Assembly (NCBI GenBank): GCA_947632195.1 | Contig: CANROE010000014.1 | Coordinates: 1-50,683 of the forward strand | Direction: 5' to 3' | Source of the DNA: an uncultured Clostridia bacterium | Lineage (GTDB): Bacteria; Bacillota; Clostridia; Christensenellales; Borkfalkiaceae | DNA: 50,683 bases | Shown here: piece by piece, positions 15,164 through 23,368 of the stretch | How positions within the stretch are numbered: the first letter of the stretch is position 1 | Layout: each line of letters opens with the position of its first letter | Notes under the pieces: generated by a model | The model's database searches: none | The model's input: the letters and a program-made list of their open reading frames with translations, nothing else | Told to the model about the DNA's origin: nothing | Position numbers and translations under genes: made by a program

Positions 15164-17122
15164 TTATTTGCGGAATACGAGCACGCTGAAACTGTACGGA
15201 GGCAGCGTGCAGCCCCGCGCGGAGACGGGCGCTTCCTCATAGGGCTGTACCTTATTGGGCTCTGCCGCCGTGTTGTAGTCGCCCTTCTTTGCCCGCATGC
15301 GGATGACCCGCGTCAGCTGGCCGAAGTCGAAATCTCCTTCAAACTCCGCGTCGAGCGCCTTTTCGCCCGCATTGACGACTTTCACATAGGTGAGGCCCTC
15401 CCGCTCGGACGCAGTGACATATACATTCTCCTCGTCCGCTGCGGCTTTTAAAATGACGTTGCCCGTATAGAGGCTATACAGCATTTGCACATAGTAGTTG
15501 GCGGAGGGATACGCCCCCTTGCCGTCGAACCAGATCATATCGGGGCTCCACTGCGTATAGCCGAGCCGTCCGAAGAGGGGCGCATAAGAGGACATGACGA
15601 CGACGTCGGAATTGCGCTCCATGCCCGTCATGAACGCCGCCTCCGCAAGGGCGCCTTCCCAGCAATTCGCCTGCGGGGCGTTGAAGAGCGCGCAGCCCGA
15701 CCCGGGAACGTGCGCCGCATATTCGCCCGCATACACCTTACAGTTGCGCGGATATTTGTCATAGACGTTCACATGGTTGTACAGCCACTCGGGCGAGACG
15801 TAGAAATGTTCGTCCGAGCAGTACACGAAGTCGGGATTTTTTTCAAGATTTTTCTTTGTCCACGCCCATGCGCTGTCGTAGCTCGGCGTTTCAAAGGTGG
15901 GGCCCACGGTCCCGACGATTTTCAACTCGGGATACTTTTCATGCAGCCGCTTTTCAAAGATTTCAAAGCGCTTATAAAACTCGTTGGGGCGCTCCACGCC
16001 GTCCTTTTGCTTGGGGGACGCCTCCCACTGCTCGTTGCCCACGCCGAGATATTCGAGATTGAACGGTTCGGGGTGGCCGAGCTCGGAGCGCACTCTCCCC
16101 CATTCGGTGTCCTCCGAGCCGTTGGCGAATTCGATGAGGTCGAGCGCTTCCTGGATGAACACTTCGAGCTCGGGACTGTCCACAGGCACGAACTCGCTCG
16201 ACATATATTGGCAAGCGATCCCCACGCTCACGACGGGGAGCGGCTTGCAGCCGAGATATTCGCAGAGAAGGAAATATTCGTAATAGCCGATCCCGAGCGT
16301 CTGCCCGTAATGGGAAAAGTCGGAGCGGAAATTGTTGTGCTCGTCGGTGGCGTGCACCGCCCAGCGGTTCCAATTATGCCGCCTCCGTTCGACGGGGCCC
16401 AACGTCTCTTTCCAGAGATATCTGTTCGCGAGGCTGTTTCCCTCCACGACGCAGCCGCCCGGGAAACGCAGGAATGCGGGTTTGATATCTTTCATGAGTT
16501 CCACGAGATCGCGGCGGAACACTCCCTTGATGGCGTTCTCGGGGATCATGGAGAAGGCGTCGAGATGTACGGTACCGTTCCCGCCGAGCAAAAAGCAGAA
16601 GTCCGCCTTTTCCGCGTCCGTCTTTGCTTTCAGGCGGAAGGCATAGCGCCGCCATCTGCCGTCCGCTTTGATCTTGATCTTCTTTTCGAGAAGAGCCGTC
16701 CCGTTGCGGTAAACCCCCACTGTCGCTTTCCCTCGGTAGTCATAGGAGCGCACCCAGAGCGAAAGGTTGTATTTCATTCCCTTCGTGAGATAGATTCCGT
16801 CGTAAGCCTTGTTTTTGATCCCCGTTCCCGCGCCCGCTTTCAGACGCAGATAGTGAGGGTTTTCGGGGAAGAGCGGACGGTCGGATTTGATTTTCAGCTC
16901 GGCTGCCGCATTTGCGGGATAGGGCGTCCAGCCGTAGGAGCCGTCCTCATCCACGATATATCTGTCCCATTCGCCGTGAACGTCTTTCGCCTCGAAATTT
17001 CTGTTTTCGAGCATTTCGGCATACAGCCCGCCGTCCACGCAGTAGTTGAGGTCCTCCAAAAAGAGCCCGACCGTTCTCGAATGCAGGGGGAATTGCCCCT
17101 CCTGCGAAATGCGGATTTTCAT
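15164..17122 (-). CDS. Alpha-L-arabinofuranosidase, GH51
   Basis: A 652-residue enzyme that removes terminal arabinofuranose from plant arabinan or arabinoxylan. The N-terminus (SRTVGLFLEDLNYCVDGGLYAEMLENRNFE) and the FLRFPGGCVVEG block are typical of GH51. The acid/base Glu lies in YLGVGNEQW and the likely nucleophile Glu in YAGEYAAH. A carbohydrate-binding-like beta-sandwich is inserted after about residue 60. No signal peptide is visible, so it probably acts inside the cell on imported oligosaccharides. The GGAG ribosome site is good. It follows the phosphate transporter gene by 55 bases. Confidence 0.92.
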   Translation of the reverse strand: MKIRISQEGQFPLHSRTVGLFLEDLNYCVDGGLYAEMLENRNFEAKDVHGEWDRYIVDEDGSYGWTPYPANAAAELKIKSDRPLFPENPHYLRLKAGAGTGIKNKAYDGIYLTKGMKYNLSLWVRSYDYRGKATVGVYRNGTALLEKKIKIKADGRWRRYAFRLKAKTDAEKADFCFLLGGNGTVHLDAFSMIPENAIKGVFRRDLVELMKDIKPAFLRFPGGCVVEGNSLANRYLWKETLGPVERRRHNWNRWAVHATDEHNNFRSDFSHYGQTLGIGYYEYFLLCEYLGCKPLPVVSVGIACQYMSSEFVPVDSPELEVFIQEALDLIEFANGSEDTEWGRVRSELGHPEPFNLEYLGVGNEQWEASPKQKDGVERPNEFYKRFEIFEKRLHEKYPELKIVGTVGPTFETPSYDSAWAWTKKNLEKNPDFVYCSDEHFYVSPEWLYNHVNVYDKYPRNCKVYAGEYAAHVPGSGCALFNAPQANCWEGALAEAAFMTGMERNSDVVVMSSYAPLFGRLGYTQWSPDMIWFDGKGAYPSANYYVQMLYSLYTGNVILKAAADEENVYVTASEREGLTYVKVVNAGEKALDAEFEGDFDFGQLTRVIRMRAKKGDYNTAAEPNKVQPYEEAPVSARGCTLPPYSFSVLVFRK

Positions 17123-17155
17123 TGTGATCTCCTAAATTTTCGGTTATTTTTTCAG

Positions 17156-17173
17156 AACGCCGCACGCGGCGTT
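17156..17173. terminator. Hairpin between the transporter and GH51 genes
   Basis: A perfect 8-bp palindrome AACGCCGC/GCGGCGTT with a 2-base centre directly after the transporter stop. There is no clear T-run, so it may stabilise the 3' end or terminate weakly. Confidence 0.4.
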
Positions 17174-17177
17174 CCCG

Positions 17178-18872
17178 TCAATGGTTTTGTTCGATGGAGT
17201 GCGCGATAAAGGTGATATGGTCGGCCGCGCGTTCGAGATTCCCCACCAGATTGATGGAGACGTTGGAATTCTGCGGCTGGCACTTTCCCTCGTTGAGCCG
17301 CGCGATGTGCGACGCCACAAGGTCGCGGCGATCGCGGTCGATCGCGTCCTCCAAGCCGTCCACTTCGGCGAGCTTGGAAAAATCGCGGGAAAGAAAGACG
17401 GTCAGCGAGACCGAATACAGCTTTTTCAGTTCGCCGTACATTCCCCGCAGCATTTCGAGGAAGTCCTCGGAAAAGATGAGCCCGTCCTCCACATAATGCT
17501 CGGTATATTTGGTGATATTGTCGGCAAGTTCGCCGATACGCATGATGTCGTTGAACACATAGTGCAGGGAGGAAACGGTGCGCTCCTCCTCCATCACGAG
17601 CGAGGATGAGGAGAGTTTGACAAGATAGGCGACCGCCGTCCTGTTCATCTCCGCGAGCTCGGCATTCTTTTCATCGACCTGCGCCTTTGCCGAAAGATCC
17701 TTTCCGAGAAAGGCCTCGAATGCCGTGTCAAGGGTGTTCATCGCATAGGTGAACGCCTTGCCCGTCTCCTGATAGAGGTGTCCCAACGCGACCGAGGGAG
17801 AACGCAGGAGCCGCTCGTCCAGATCGGAAAAGAGGATCGGCTGCGCCGTCTCTTCCTGTTTCTTGTCGCGCACAAGATGTTCCGCGATCCAGACAAACCC
17901 CTTGATAAAGGGCAAAAACAGCAGCGTGTTGAGGACGTTGAACAGGGTGTGGAAGGTCGCGATCTGCATGGTGGGCCCCAGCCCCGTCTTTCCGAACAGA
18001 GCGATATCCGGGGGGAAGATTGCGGCAAGCACGGTATCCGAAAAACCGGGCCAACAGACGAGGACGATCATAAAGAGGATCGCACCGAAGAAGTTGAAGA
18101 GGAAGTGGATGAGCGCCGCCCGTTTTGCGTTCGCCGAGGCGCCGAGCGAGGAGATGAGCGCCGTGACGCAGGTGCCGATGTTGGAACCGATGATGATGTA
18201 GAGCGCCGCATTTCCTCCCCCGCCGATCGTGATCCCGAGGCTCGCCATCGTGATGATGATGGCGTTTACCGCCGTCGAGGACTGCACGAGCGCCGTGATC
18301 GCAATGCCGAGCAAAAGGAGCAGGAAGGGATTTTTGATGACCGAGAGAATTTCGGAAACGGTGCGGAATTCCTCCGAGCCGTTGTCGAAGGAGAGCGCGC
18401 CGGACATCAGTTTCAACCCAACGAAGATGAGACCGAACGCCGCGATCACGTTGCCGATGGACTTCGTGCGCTCGTTCTTGGAAAACATCGTGAGAAATAC
18501 GCCGACTGCCGCAAGGGCAAGGAAGAGCACGGTAATGTCCGAACCCGCCAGGGCGATGACCCACGCATTGAGGGTCGTACCGATATTCGCGCCCATGATG
18601 ATGGCGGTCGCCTGGAAAAGGGTCATGATCCCCGCGTTGACAAGTCCGACCACCATGACGGTGGTAAATGCGGAACTCTGCCCGAGGATGGTCATGGCCG
18701 TGCCGATCCCCACTCCCGCAAAACGGCTTTTCGCCGTCTTGTTGAGCATCTTTTGCAATTTGCCGTGGGCAAGTTTCGTCATGTTTTCGGAAAGGATGCG
18801 CATTCCCACAAGGAATGTCCCCACCCCGCCGAAAATCTGCATGATGATTTTAACAATGTCCCATGCGCTCAT
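17178..18872 (-). CDS. Na/Pi cotransporter family protein with PhoU-like domain
   Basis: A 564-residue protein. The N-terminal part has eight or more membrane helices in two inverted halves, each with the Q-S-S signature (GQSSAFTTV near residue 68; VQSSTAVNAI near 200). This is the NptA/SLC34-like sodium-phosphate symporter fold. The C-terminal 210 residues are soluble and helical, resembling PhoU, as in YjbB-type proteins. The role is phosphate movement across the inner membrane; the direction is uncertain. I chose the ATG at 18872, preceded by GGGAGA. A TATAAT promoter lies 77 bases upstream. Confidence 0.9.
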   Translation of the reverse strand: MSAWDIVKIIMQIFGGVGTFLVGMRILSENMTKLAHGKLQKMLNKTAKSRFAGVGIGTAMTILGQSSAFTTVMVVGLVNAGIMTLFQATAIIMGANIGTTLNAWVIALAGSDITVLFLALAAVGVFLTMFSKNERTKSIGNVIAAFGLIFVGLKLMSGALSFDNGSEEFRTVSEILSVIKNPFLLLLLGIAITALVQSSTAVNAIIITMASLGITIGGGGNAALYIIIGSNIGTCVTALISSLGASANAKRAALIHFLFNFFGAILFMIVLVCWPGFSDTVLAAIFPPDIALFGKTGLGPTMQIATFHTLFNVLNTLLFLPFIKGFVWIAEHLVRDKKQEETAQPILFSDLDERLLRSPSVALGHLYQETGKAFTYAMNTLDTAFEAFLGKDLSAKAQVDEKNAELAEMNRTAVAYLVKLSSSSLVMEEERTVSSLHYVFNDIMRIGELADNITKYTEHYVEDGLIFSEDFLEMLRGMYGELKKLYSVSLTVFLSRDFSKLAEVDGLEDAIDRDRRDLVASHIARLNEGKCQPQNSNVSINLVGNLERAADHITFIAHSIEQNH

Positions 18873-18948
18873 ATAGGTTTCTCCCTGCTCCCCTTCGGGC
18901 AAACGCCGTTTGCCCTTTCCCCTGTATCATGAAACCAAACCATGCACC

Positions 18949-18978
18949 ATTATACAGGATAGTTGCCCCGCTTGTCCA
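18949..18978 (-). promoter_or_regulatory. Sigma-A promoter of the Na/Pi transporter gene
   Basis: TGGACA, 18 bases, TATAAT on the minus strand. The rest of the 598-base gap up to the tRNA is AT-rich at first, then hairpin-rich, with no gene. Confidence 0.65.
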
Positions 18979-19164
18979 TCGGATTACAATATATTGAAAT
19001 CAATAAATTGAAAAGATGTGCTTTTGTGGAAACTTGCGAAAAAATATGTGCGAAATTCTCTTTATTTGTTATTTAGATATTCATCGAACTATTATTGACA
19101 TATATTTCGATATTTATCTAAATGATATTTTCGGCAAGAATTTGGAAAGCGCGAGTAAAATTGC

Positions 19165-19193
19165 TTGCCAAGTTTTCTGTGGTTTGATATAAT
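19165..19193 (+). promoter_or_regulatory. Promoter probably serving tRNA-Pro
   Basis: TTGCCA, 17 bases, TATAAT with an extended -10 TG (TGATATAAT) on the plus strand. The tRNA lies about 275 bases downstream, an unusually long leader that is filled with hairpin repeats. Confidence 0.6.
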
Positions 19194-19250
19194 AAGAAAA
19201 GGAAACTGCCGAGCGGTGCGCGCGGTTTATCCGAAAAAGGTTGTGCCACA

Positions 19251-19462
19251 GAGAAGAGCTTTTCGGCAAGAAAAGCGTAAGTCGGCGGCGAGCAAAGCAG
19301 AACTCACGAAAAAAGACGTAGTATTTTTTCGTGAAGAGAGCAATAACGTAACGTAAAATAGAGTTCCCGAAAAAGATTGCAAAGCAAGGTTTTTCGGGAA
19401 GAGGAGAAACCGCCGCAAAGAAAAGCTTTTCGGCAAGAAAAGCGTAAGACGGCGGCGAGTTT
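19251..19462. repeat. Hairpin-rich repeat cluster upstream of tRNA-Pro
   Basis: A block reading AGCTTTTCGGCAAGAAAAG followed by CGTAAG and CGGCGGCGAG occurs twice (about 19257-19291 and 19426-19460). Between them are two long hairpins: TCACGAAAAAA with its complement (19303-19333) and TTCCCGAAAAAG with its complement (19363-19399). The second hairpin recurs at about 40181-40215 beside the degenerate tRNA copy. Confidence 0.6.
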
Positions 19463-19470
19463 CGACGAGG

Positions 19471-19547
19471 CGAGGCGTAGCGCAGTTTGGTAGCGCGCTT
19501 GGTTCGGGACCAAGAGGTCGTGGGTTCAAATCCCGTCGCCTCGACCA
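19471..19547 (+). tRNA. tRNA-Pro (anticodon CGG)
   Basis: A 77-base cloverleaf. The acceptor stem CGAGGCG pairs with CGCCTCG, the D-arm contains AGCGCAGTTTGGTAGCGC, and the anticodon stem CTTGG/CCAAG closes the loop TTCGGGA with anticodon CGG. The T-arm GTGGG-TTCAAAT-CCCGT is standard and the 3' CCA is encoded. It reads the proline codon CCG. Its last 23 bases serve as the left attachment site of the island, and integration restores an intact 3' end. A strong terminator follows at once. Confidence 0.97.
19525..19547 (+). repeat. attL: 23-bp repeat at the tRNA-Pro 3' end
   Basis: Identical to 40061-40083. It covers the T-loop, the 3' acceptor strand and CCA. A third, shorter match (16 bases plus the following terminator) occurs at 40338-40353. 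Confidence 0.85.
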
Positions 19548-19594
19548 AAAACGCCCATTTTTGAGCATTTTTTGCCCAAAAATGGGCGTTTTTT
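19547..19594 (+). terminator. Island-borne terminator after tRNA-Pro
   Basis: AACGCCCATTTTT and its complement form a hairpin followed by TTTTTT. The element supplies this terminator to the tRNA on insertion. The same hairpin is found at 40353-40400. Confidence 0.85.
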
Positions 19595-19621
19595 GATGCT
19601 TTTTTGTGTAGAAATTCGGTT

Positions 19622-20860
19622 CTATTCGCGGTTTTGGGGCACAATTTGGGGCATAAAACTCCATTCGTCGAGCTTTTTTCCCTCGCTCAAGAGAAATTCG
19701 TCAGAGAGATCGGTATAGGCATTTCCCAGCGCGCCGAGCGAATGCCCGACGAACTCCGATCGCGCCGCGTCCGAAACGCCAAACTCACAGCAGCGGGTGT
19801 AAAAGGTCGTCCGCAAGTCGTAGATCTTGTGTTCGGGTAAGATCAATTTGAATCGTTCGCGCAGTCGGTTCGTGCCGTAAAATTTAATTTCTCCCTCCGT
19901 AAGAAAGGGTCTCAGCGGCGCAATGATCGGAATTTTCTTGTACTCGGTTTTCCCGTTCTTTCGCTTGCTGTTCACCGACACGATAAAATCTCCCTCGATC
20001 CTCGCCGTCTCAAACTCGTTCGGGCGCATTCCCGTGTAGAGCGCGACGGCGAACATCTTCTGATAGGGCGTTCCCGACGACGCTTCGAGCAAGATCTTCT
20101 CCTCCTCTTTCGTGAGCGCCTTGCCGTGCTGCGTCTCATGCTGTTTGTGAATGACGAGTTCCATCGGATCGTGCACGAGAATGCTGTGCTTTACGGCAAG
20201 ACGGAAGATCATATTTAGAATCGAACACACCTCATCGGCCGTTTTACCCTTGCCCTGCTCCTCGATGCCGTCGATGAGAGCTTGACAGTCGGCAGGCATG
20301 ATCTTTTCGATCGCCGTCTGCCCGAAGATCGGCTCAATGTGGTTGCGGTAGCGGTTGAGCGTGTTTTTGTATGTCTCCGCTGTGACCTTGCGCTTGTAAT
20401 AGGTTTCAAAGATGTAGTCCGCGAACTCGCCCAACTTTTTGGAAGACGGTTTTTTCTCGGGCGCCTTTCTGCCCGTTTTTTCCGCCTCTTTGAGTTTGAC
20501 AAGAAACTTCATCTTTGCTTCTTCGAGGTTGTTCGCAGAGGCGGTGATGTTGTAGCCGTGTCTGCGATAACGCACCTCATAGTTCCAATGGGTCTTCCCG
20601 CTCTTGCGCTTGCGGATATGAGCGGTGCAACCCTCCGTCCTGAATTCTTTTCTGAATGCTTTCGGCATTTGCATGATCTCCTTTTCGCCGAAGATCCGAA
20701 AAGACTTCTCAATATCGCTTTTTCTCTGTTCTGCTCCCAAGGCGCGATCTTTTACGATGTTTTCAGCTGTCGCCTGCAACAACTGTCGCGCAAGCGCGTT
20801 TTCTTCCTCGGGAATGTTTTTGATGGTTACAATAATACTGTTCAGTTCCTGCTCGGTCAA
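19622..20860 (-). CDS. Tyrosine recombinase / integrase of the island
   Basis: A 412-residue integrase. It has an N-terminal AP2-like DNA-binding region (TAHIRKRKSGKTHWNYEVRYRR, split near residue 90), a SAM-like core-binding domain (about residues 143-235) and a catalytic domain. The catalytic Arg lies in TGMRPNE, the second Arg in YDLRTTF, the His in VGHSLG and the Tyr in NAYTDLSD. Position 1 of the usual H-x-x-R box is Tyr here. It sits with its 3' end toward the tRNA, as expected. The only start after an in-frame TAA is the TTG at 20860, with AAGGAG just 2 bases before it. A much better ribosome site drives an overlapping frame upstream (20763-20936), so expression may be controlled in translation. 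Confidence 0.93.
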   Translation of the reverse strand: MTEQELNSIIVTIKNIPEEENALARQLLQATAENIVKDRALGAEQRKSDIEKSFRIFGEKEIMQMPKAFRKEFRTEGCTAHIRKRKSGKTHWNYEVRYRRHGYNITASANNLEEAKMKFLVKLKEAEKTGRKAPEKKPSSKKLGEFADYIFETYYKRKVTAETYKNTLNRYRNHIEPIFGQTAIEKIMPADCQALIDGIEEQGKGKTADEVCSILNMIFRLAVKHSILVHDPMELVIHKQHETQHGKALTKEEEKILLEASSGTPYQKMFAVALYTGMRPNEFETARIEGDFIVSVNSKRKNGKTEYKKIPIIAPLRPFLTEGEIKFYGTNRLRERFKLILPEHKIYDLRTTFYTRCCEFGVSDAARSEFVGHSLGALGNAYTDLSDEFLLSEGKKLDEWSFMPQIVPQNRE

Positions 20861-20936
20861 TTCTCCTTATTTTTGTATTTGTGCAGTTACGATGTTCTCT
20901 GGCTGAATGGATACAATGTTCTCTCTCCATATTCAC
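20763..20936 (-). CDS. Small frame overlapping the integrase start
   Basis: A 57-codon frame that begins at GTG (ATG two codons later) after a near-perfect AAGGAGGA at 6-base spacing, the best ribosome site of the whole region. It overlaps the first 98 bases of the integrase gene in another frame; the integrase lies +1 relative to it. The predicted peptide is Cys/His/Arg-rich (NMEREHCIHSAREHRNC at the start) and unrecognised. It may be a regulatory leader or the first part of a frameshifted integrase. Confidence 0.3.
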   Translation of the reverse strand: MNMEREHCIHSAREHRNCTNTKIRRIDRAGTEQYYCNHQKHSRGRKRACATVVAGDS

Positions 20937-20956
20937 AAAAAATCCTCCTTGTAGAT

Positions 20957-21016
20957 TTATTGCGTCTTGTGTTCTTTCATACGCTTGCCCTTGACAGACC
21001 TCGTTTTCTTTTCCAT
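20957..21016 (-). CDS. 19-residue basic peptide frame
   Basis: MEKKTRSVKGKRMKEHKTQ, preceded by GGAGG at 5-base spacing and followed 20 bases later by the frame that overlaps the integrase. It is short and Lys/Arg-rich, with function unknown. It is either a leader peptide or chance. Confidence 0.25.
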   Translation of the reverse strand: MEKKTRSVKGKRMKEHKTQ

Positions 21017-21693
21017 AAGGACCTCCGTGAAATACAGAAATCGTATTCATACGACACATACATTTTACACGATCTCTTTGGAATTGTCAAGCGAAATCGA
21101 AAAAAATCTTCCCTGCATAGCCCCTCTCGGAAAGCGGGTTTCCCGCTTGTCTCCGACGACCACAAAAAAGCGGCTCGAAAGTGGGTTTTCCCACTTTCCT
21201 TATCCTGCTTGGGTGCGTCCCACTCTTTTTAGATTTTTCCTCGATTTTCTCTTGCTTTTTGCTTGCCATTTTGCTTTCCTTTTTCACCTCCTTTTTAGTT
21301 GTTTTACTTTCTTTTTTGCGTCCGTTTCCGCGCCTGTACGATTGCCTTTCATAAGCCGAACTTCCCATCAGAACTTACTGTTCGCAGTTCTTTACGATCA
21401 TTGTTCATGGTCGTTTTACAAAGTCCATTGCGCTGTTCGCGCTCTTTCGGACAAAGTGCTCCCTGTTCGGTTTACAGTCGCTTAATCGTCTACCTTTCTT
21501 CATACCCCCTCATTAGGTAGCCAAGTAGGAAGGATAAAAATTAGCCTTCCTTCAAAAGTTTGAGAAAAATTTTTCTTTGACTTCTTCTCGGCTATTATCA
21601 CCCCCTCACTTGGTAGGCAAGTAAGAAGGGCAGAAGTTTACATGTTTCAATATCTTTTACGAAAATTTTTTCTCTTAATGCACCCCCCCTCAT
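20977..21693 (-). other. Run of very short frames linked by NTGA stop/start overlaps
   Basis: Seven successive small frames can be read on the minus strand: 21598-21693 (31 codons), 21500-21601 (33, GTG), 21405-21503 (32), 21349-21408 (19), 21284-21352 (22), 21087-21287 (66, GTG, Lys-rich) and one from the TTG at 21090 to 20977. Each stop TGA overlaps the next start by four bases (GTGA, ATGA, ATGA, ATGA, GTGA, TTGA), and the last overlaps an ATG as well. GAGGGGG and AGGAGG ribosome-like sites precede some of them. The peptides resemble nothing I know. This could be a translationally coupled leader cascade or decayed coding sequence. Confidence 0.3.
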
Positions 21694-21740
21694 TAGGTAG
21701 GCAATTAGGAGGGGCAAAAGTTAGCCATTCTTCAAAAATT
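21504..21740. repeat. Three degenerate copies of a hairpin-bearing repeat
   Basis: Copies start at about 21504, 21599 and 21682. Each begins CCCCCTCAtTAGGTAGGC and continues to a block AAGAAGGGCAGAAG or equivalent. Copies 1 and 3 also share TTAGCC-TTC-TTCAAAA and TTTGAGAAA downstream. The CCCCTC start pairs with GAGGGG about 20 bases later, or ACTTG with CAAGT in copy 2, around a GTAGG loop, so covarying arms are preserved. Confidence 0.55.
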
Positions 21741-21879
21741 TGAGAAACAATATTTATGATGCAAGAATAGCGAGGCGCAGATATTAAGCAGTTTCTTGAT
21801 GAATTGCCCCGCCTCGGCGTGGGTGAGATTTGCGATGTTGTCCATGTAGGACTTGTAAAAAAATAAATTGCTTTACCAT
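21732..21879 (-). pseudogene. Frameshifted remnant of a small phage-type gene
   Basis: The sequence has a perfect ribosome site (AAGGAGGT) before ATG at 21879. The first eight codons give MVKQFIFF and then, after a run of seven T, the frame must shift to give YKSYMDNIANLTHAEAGQFI and onwards. The YKSY...L...EAGQFI pattern is typical of DUF6291-like small phage proteins. It is cut short, so a decayed remnant. Confidence 0.4.
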
Positions 21880-21982
21880 AATACCTCCTTGAATTTGTAG
21901 TTCGCCGCTGTTTACGACTGTGGCGGGAGTCAATAAGTTCCGCATTGGTCTATACCTCGTTTGATGTTTTTAAACATACAAA

Positions 21983-22114
21983 AGCGGCGGGCATATTAGC
22001 TCCCGCCGCTCGAATAGTATCTCTCGGGAAAAAATCAACGACACCCCTTATAAGTGTGTCGTCATCTCTTTTTGCCTCGGGCAAGGAAAAACCCGCAGCA
22101 AATGCTGCAGGTTT
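21983..22114 (-). terminator. Three tandem terminator-like hairpins after the rSAM gene
   Basis: Reading leftward from the rSAM gene these are: AAACCTGCAGCA with its complement and GGGTTTTTCC (22089-22114, a textbook terminator), ACGACAC/GTGTCGT followed by a T-run (22038-22062), and AGCGGCGGG/CCCGCCGCT followed by TTTTG (21983-22010). No gene is visible between 21880 and 22249. Confidence 0.7.
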
Positions 22115-22249
22115 CTACTCTCTATTTCATTTTTAGTTCGAAATGTTTTCTATCTACATTCTAACATGCCATGACGCCCCAATGTTCTATGCAAAAGAAT
22201 TTTTCGGTATGATTTCCATAGAATAAAGTCTTTCCTTTTGGATAAATAA

Positions 22250-23368
22250 CTAATTGCGCTCCAATATTGCTTTTGCAAATGGGTTAATTTTTGATTGATC
22301 GACGCTTCGCAAAACTTCTTCAATATGAGCAAATATCTGCCTATTAAAATAGCAGTCAAACTCGCTCGGTTTTTCCAAATCCCCCTCCACGAAGGCAGCG
22401 GCATTGCAACCGGAATGGCACTTTGAAAACCACTTGCATTTCGCGCAACCTTCTGCTCTTTCTTCGTTCTTTTTCAGAAGATCAAGATAATTGGGCGATA
22501 AGAAAACTTCCCTGATATCATCTTCCAAATCGTGAATATTCCCCAACTTAAATTCTTCGTTCATCATCCGCCCGCACGGATACAAATTCCCATACGCGTC
22601 GATGGCGAGATAGCTGAACATACAAATACCCAAACAAGTTACGTTACCCTTCCCCAATGCCCGCCGCAAAGCGATTTCGCAAGATTGAAAATAAATATTG
22701 CAATCTTCATCATGAAACCAATAATCGAACAACTCGATAAACTTCTCCGCCCATTCCTCTTTTGTGATTGCAATTTCACGATGAAGAGACGCCGCTCCGT
22801 CTATGTAGACGGGGTTGATTTTGACGGAAATTTCTTTTTCCTTGAAATACTCGTAAAGCTCGATCAAGTGGTTTACGGAAACCGAGGAAATGACCGATAG
22901 GCACGAAAAATCTACTTCTCTTTCTTTTAGCAAAGCAATCGCCGCGTCCGTTTTTCCGGTCTCTTGGCGCAAAAAATCATTATACGGTCCGTCATAAGAG
23001 ATGGAAACAGGAGTTTGACTTCCCAAGAAGATTTTGAGATATTCTTCGTCAAGCAGAGTCCCGTTGGTTTGAACGGAAAAACCGAACTCCGTTCCAAACC
23101 GTTGAGATGCACCCCGAAACCGCTCATAGGCTTCCAGATAAAACGTATGCCCCATGAGAAGCGGCTCGCCCCCGTGCCATATGATTTCCACATGACAAAA
23201 GTGAGGCGCACATTTTTCAATGAATGCGTCCAGCGTTTCGAGGGGCATCTTATGAACGTCATACTCCGTCTTTGCCTGGTAGCAATGCCGACATCGCAAA
23301 TTACAGGCAACGGTCGGCTCAAAGATGACGGTTATGTGTTTTTTGAAATCAGTCTTTGGATTGGTCAT
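22250..23368 (-). CDS. Radical SAM/SPASM peptide maturase
   Basis: A 372-residue radical SAM enzyme. The C-x3-C-x2-C cluster motif is at C22, C26, C29 (ACNLRCRHCYQ), followed by the GGEPLL SAM-binding block (about residue 66). The C-terminal half is a SPASM domain with eight or so Cys (CLGICMF, YPCGRMM, GCAKCKWFSKC, GCNAA, FDCYF) able to bind auxiliary iron-sulfur clusters. Such enzymes modify ribosomal peptides (thioether, C-C or ether cross-links, epimerisation) or act as sulfatase maturases. There is no sulfatase nearby, but a 57-residue peptide gene directly upstream overlaps its start by 20 bases, which favours RiPP maturation. Confidence 0.88.
   Translation of the reverse strand: MTNPKTDFKKHITVIFEPTVACNLRCRHCYQAKTEYDVHKMPLETLDAFIEKCAPHFCHVEIIWHGGEPLLMGHTFYLEAYERFRGASQRFGTEFGFSVQTNGTLLDEEYLKIFLGSQTPVSISYDGPYNDFLRQETGKTDAAIALLKEREVDFSCLSVISSVSVNHLIELYEYFKEKEISVKINPVYIDGAASLHREIAITKEEWAEKFIELFDYWFHDEDCNIYFQSCEIALRRALGKGNVTCLGICMFSYLAIDAYGNLYPCGRMMNEEFKLGNIHDLEDDIREVFLSPNYLDLLKKNEERAEGCAKCKWFSKCHSGCNAAAFVEGDLEKPSEFDCYFNRQIFAHIEEVLRSVDQSKINPFAKAILERN

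Noticed and set aside
15485..17209. A 574-codon plus-strand frame
   Set aside because: Antisense to the GH51 enzyme, which has all family motifs; no recognisable domain or ribosome site.
17778..18932. A 384-codon plus-strand frame
   Set aside because: Antisense to the Na/Pi transporter; composition is Arg/Asp/His-rich as typical of shadow translations.
19114..19644. A 176-codon minus-strand frame containing VEATGFEPTTSWSRTKRA
   Set aside because: It runs antisense through tRNA-Pro; this phrase is a well-known spurious translation of tRNA complements. The same applies to the shorter frames beside it and to those over the tRNA copy at 40.1-40.4 kb.
20282..21232. A 316-codon plus-strand frame
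   Set aside because: Antisense to the integrase and its leader; no motif and no start signals.
21504..21740. Possible CRISPR array
   Set aside because: Only three degenerate units, uneven spacing of about 85-95 bases, partly conserved spacers and no cas genes.
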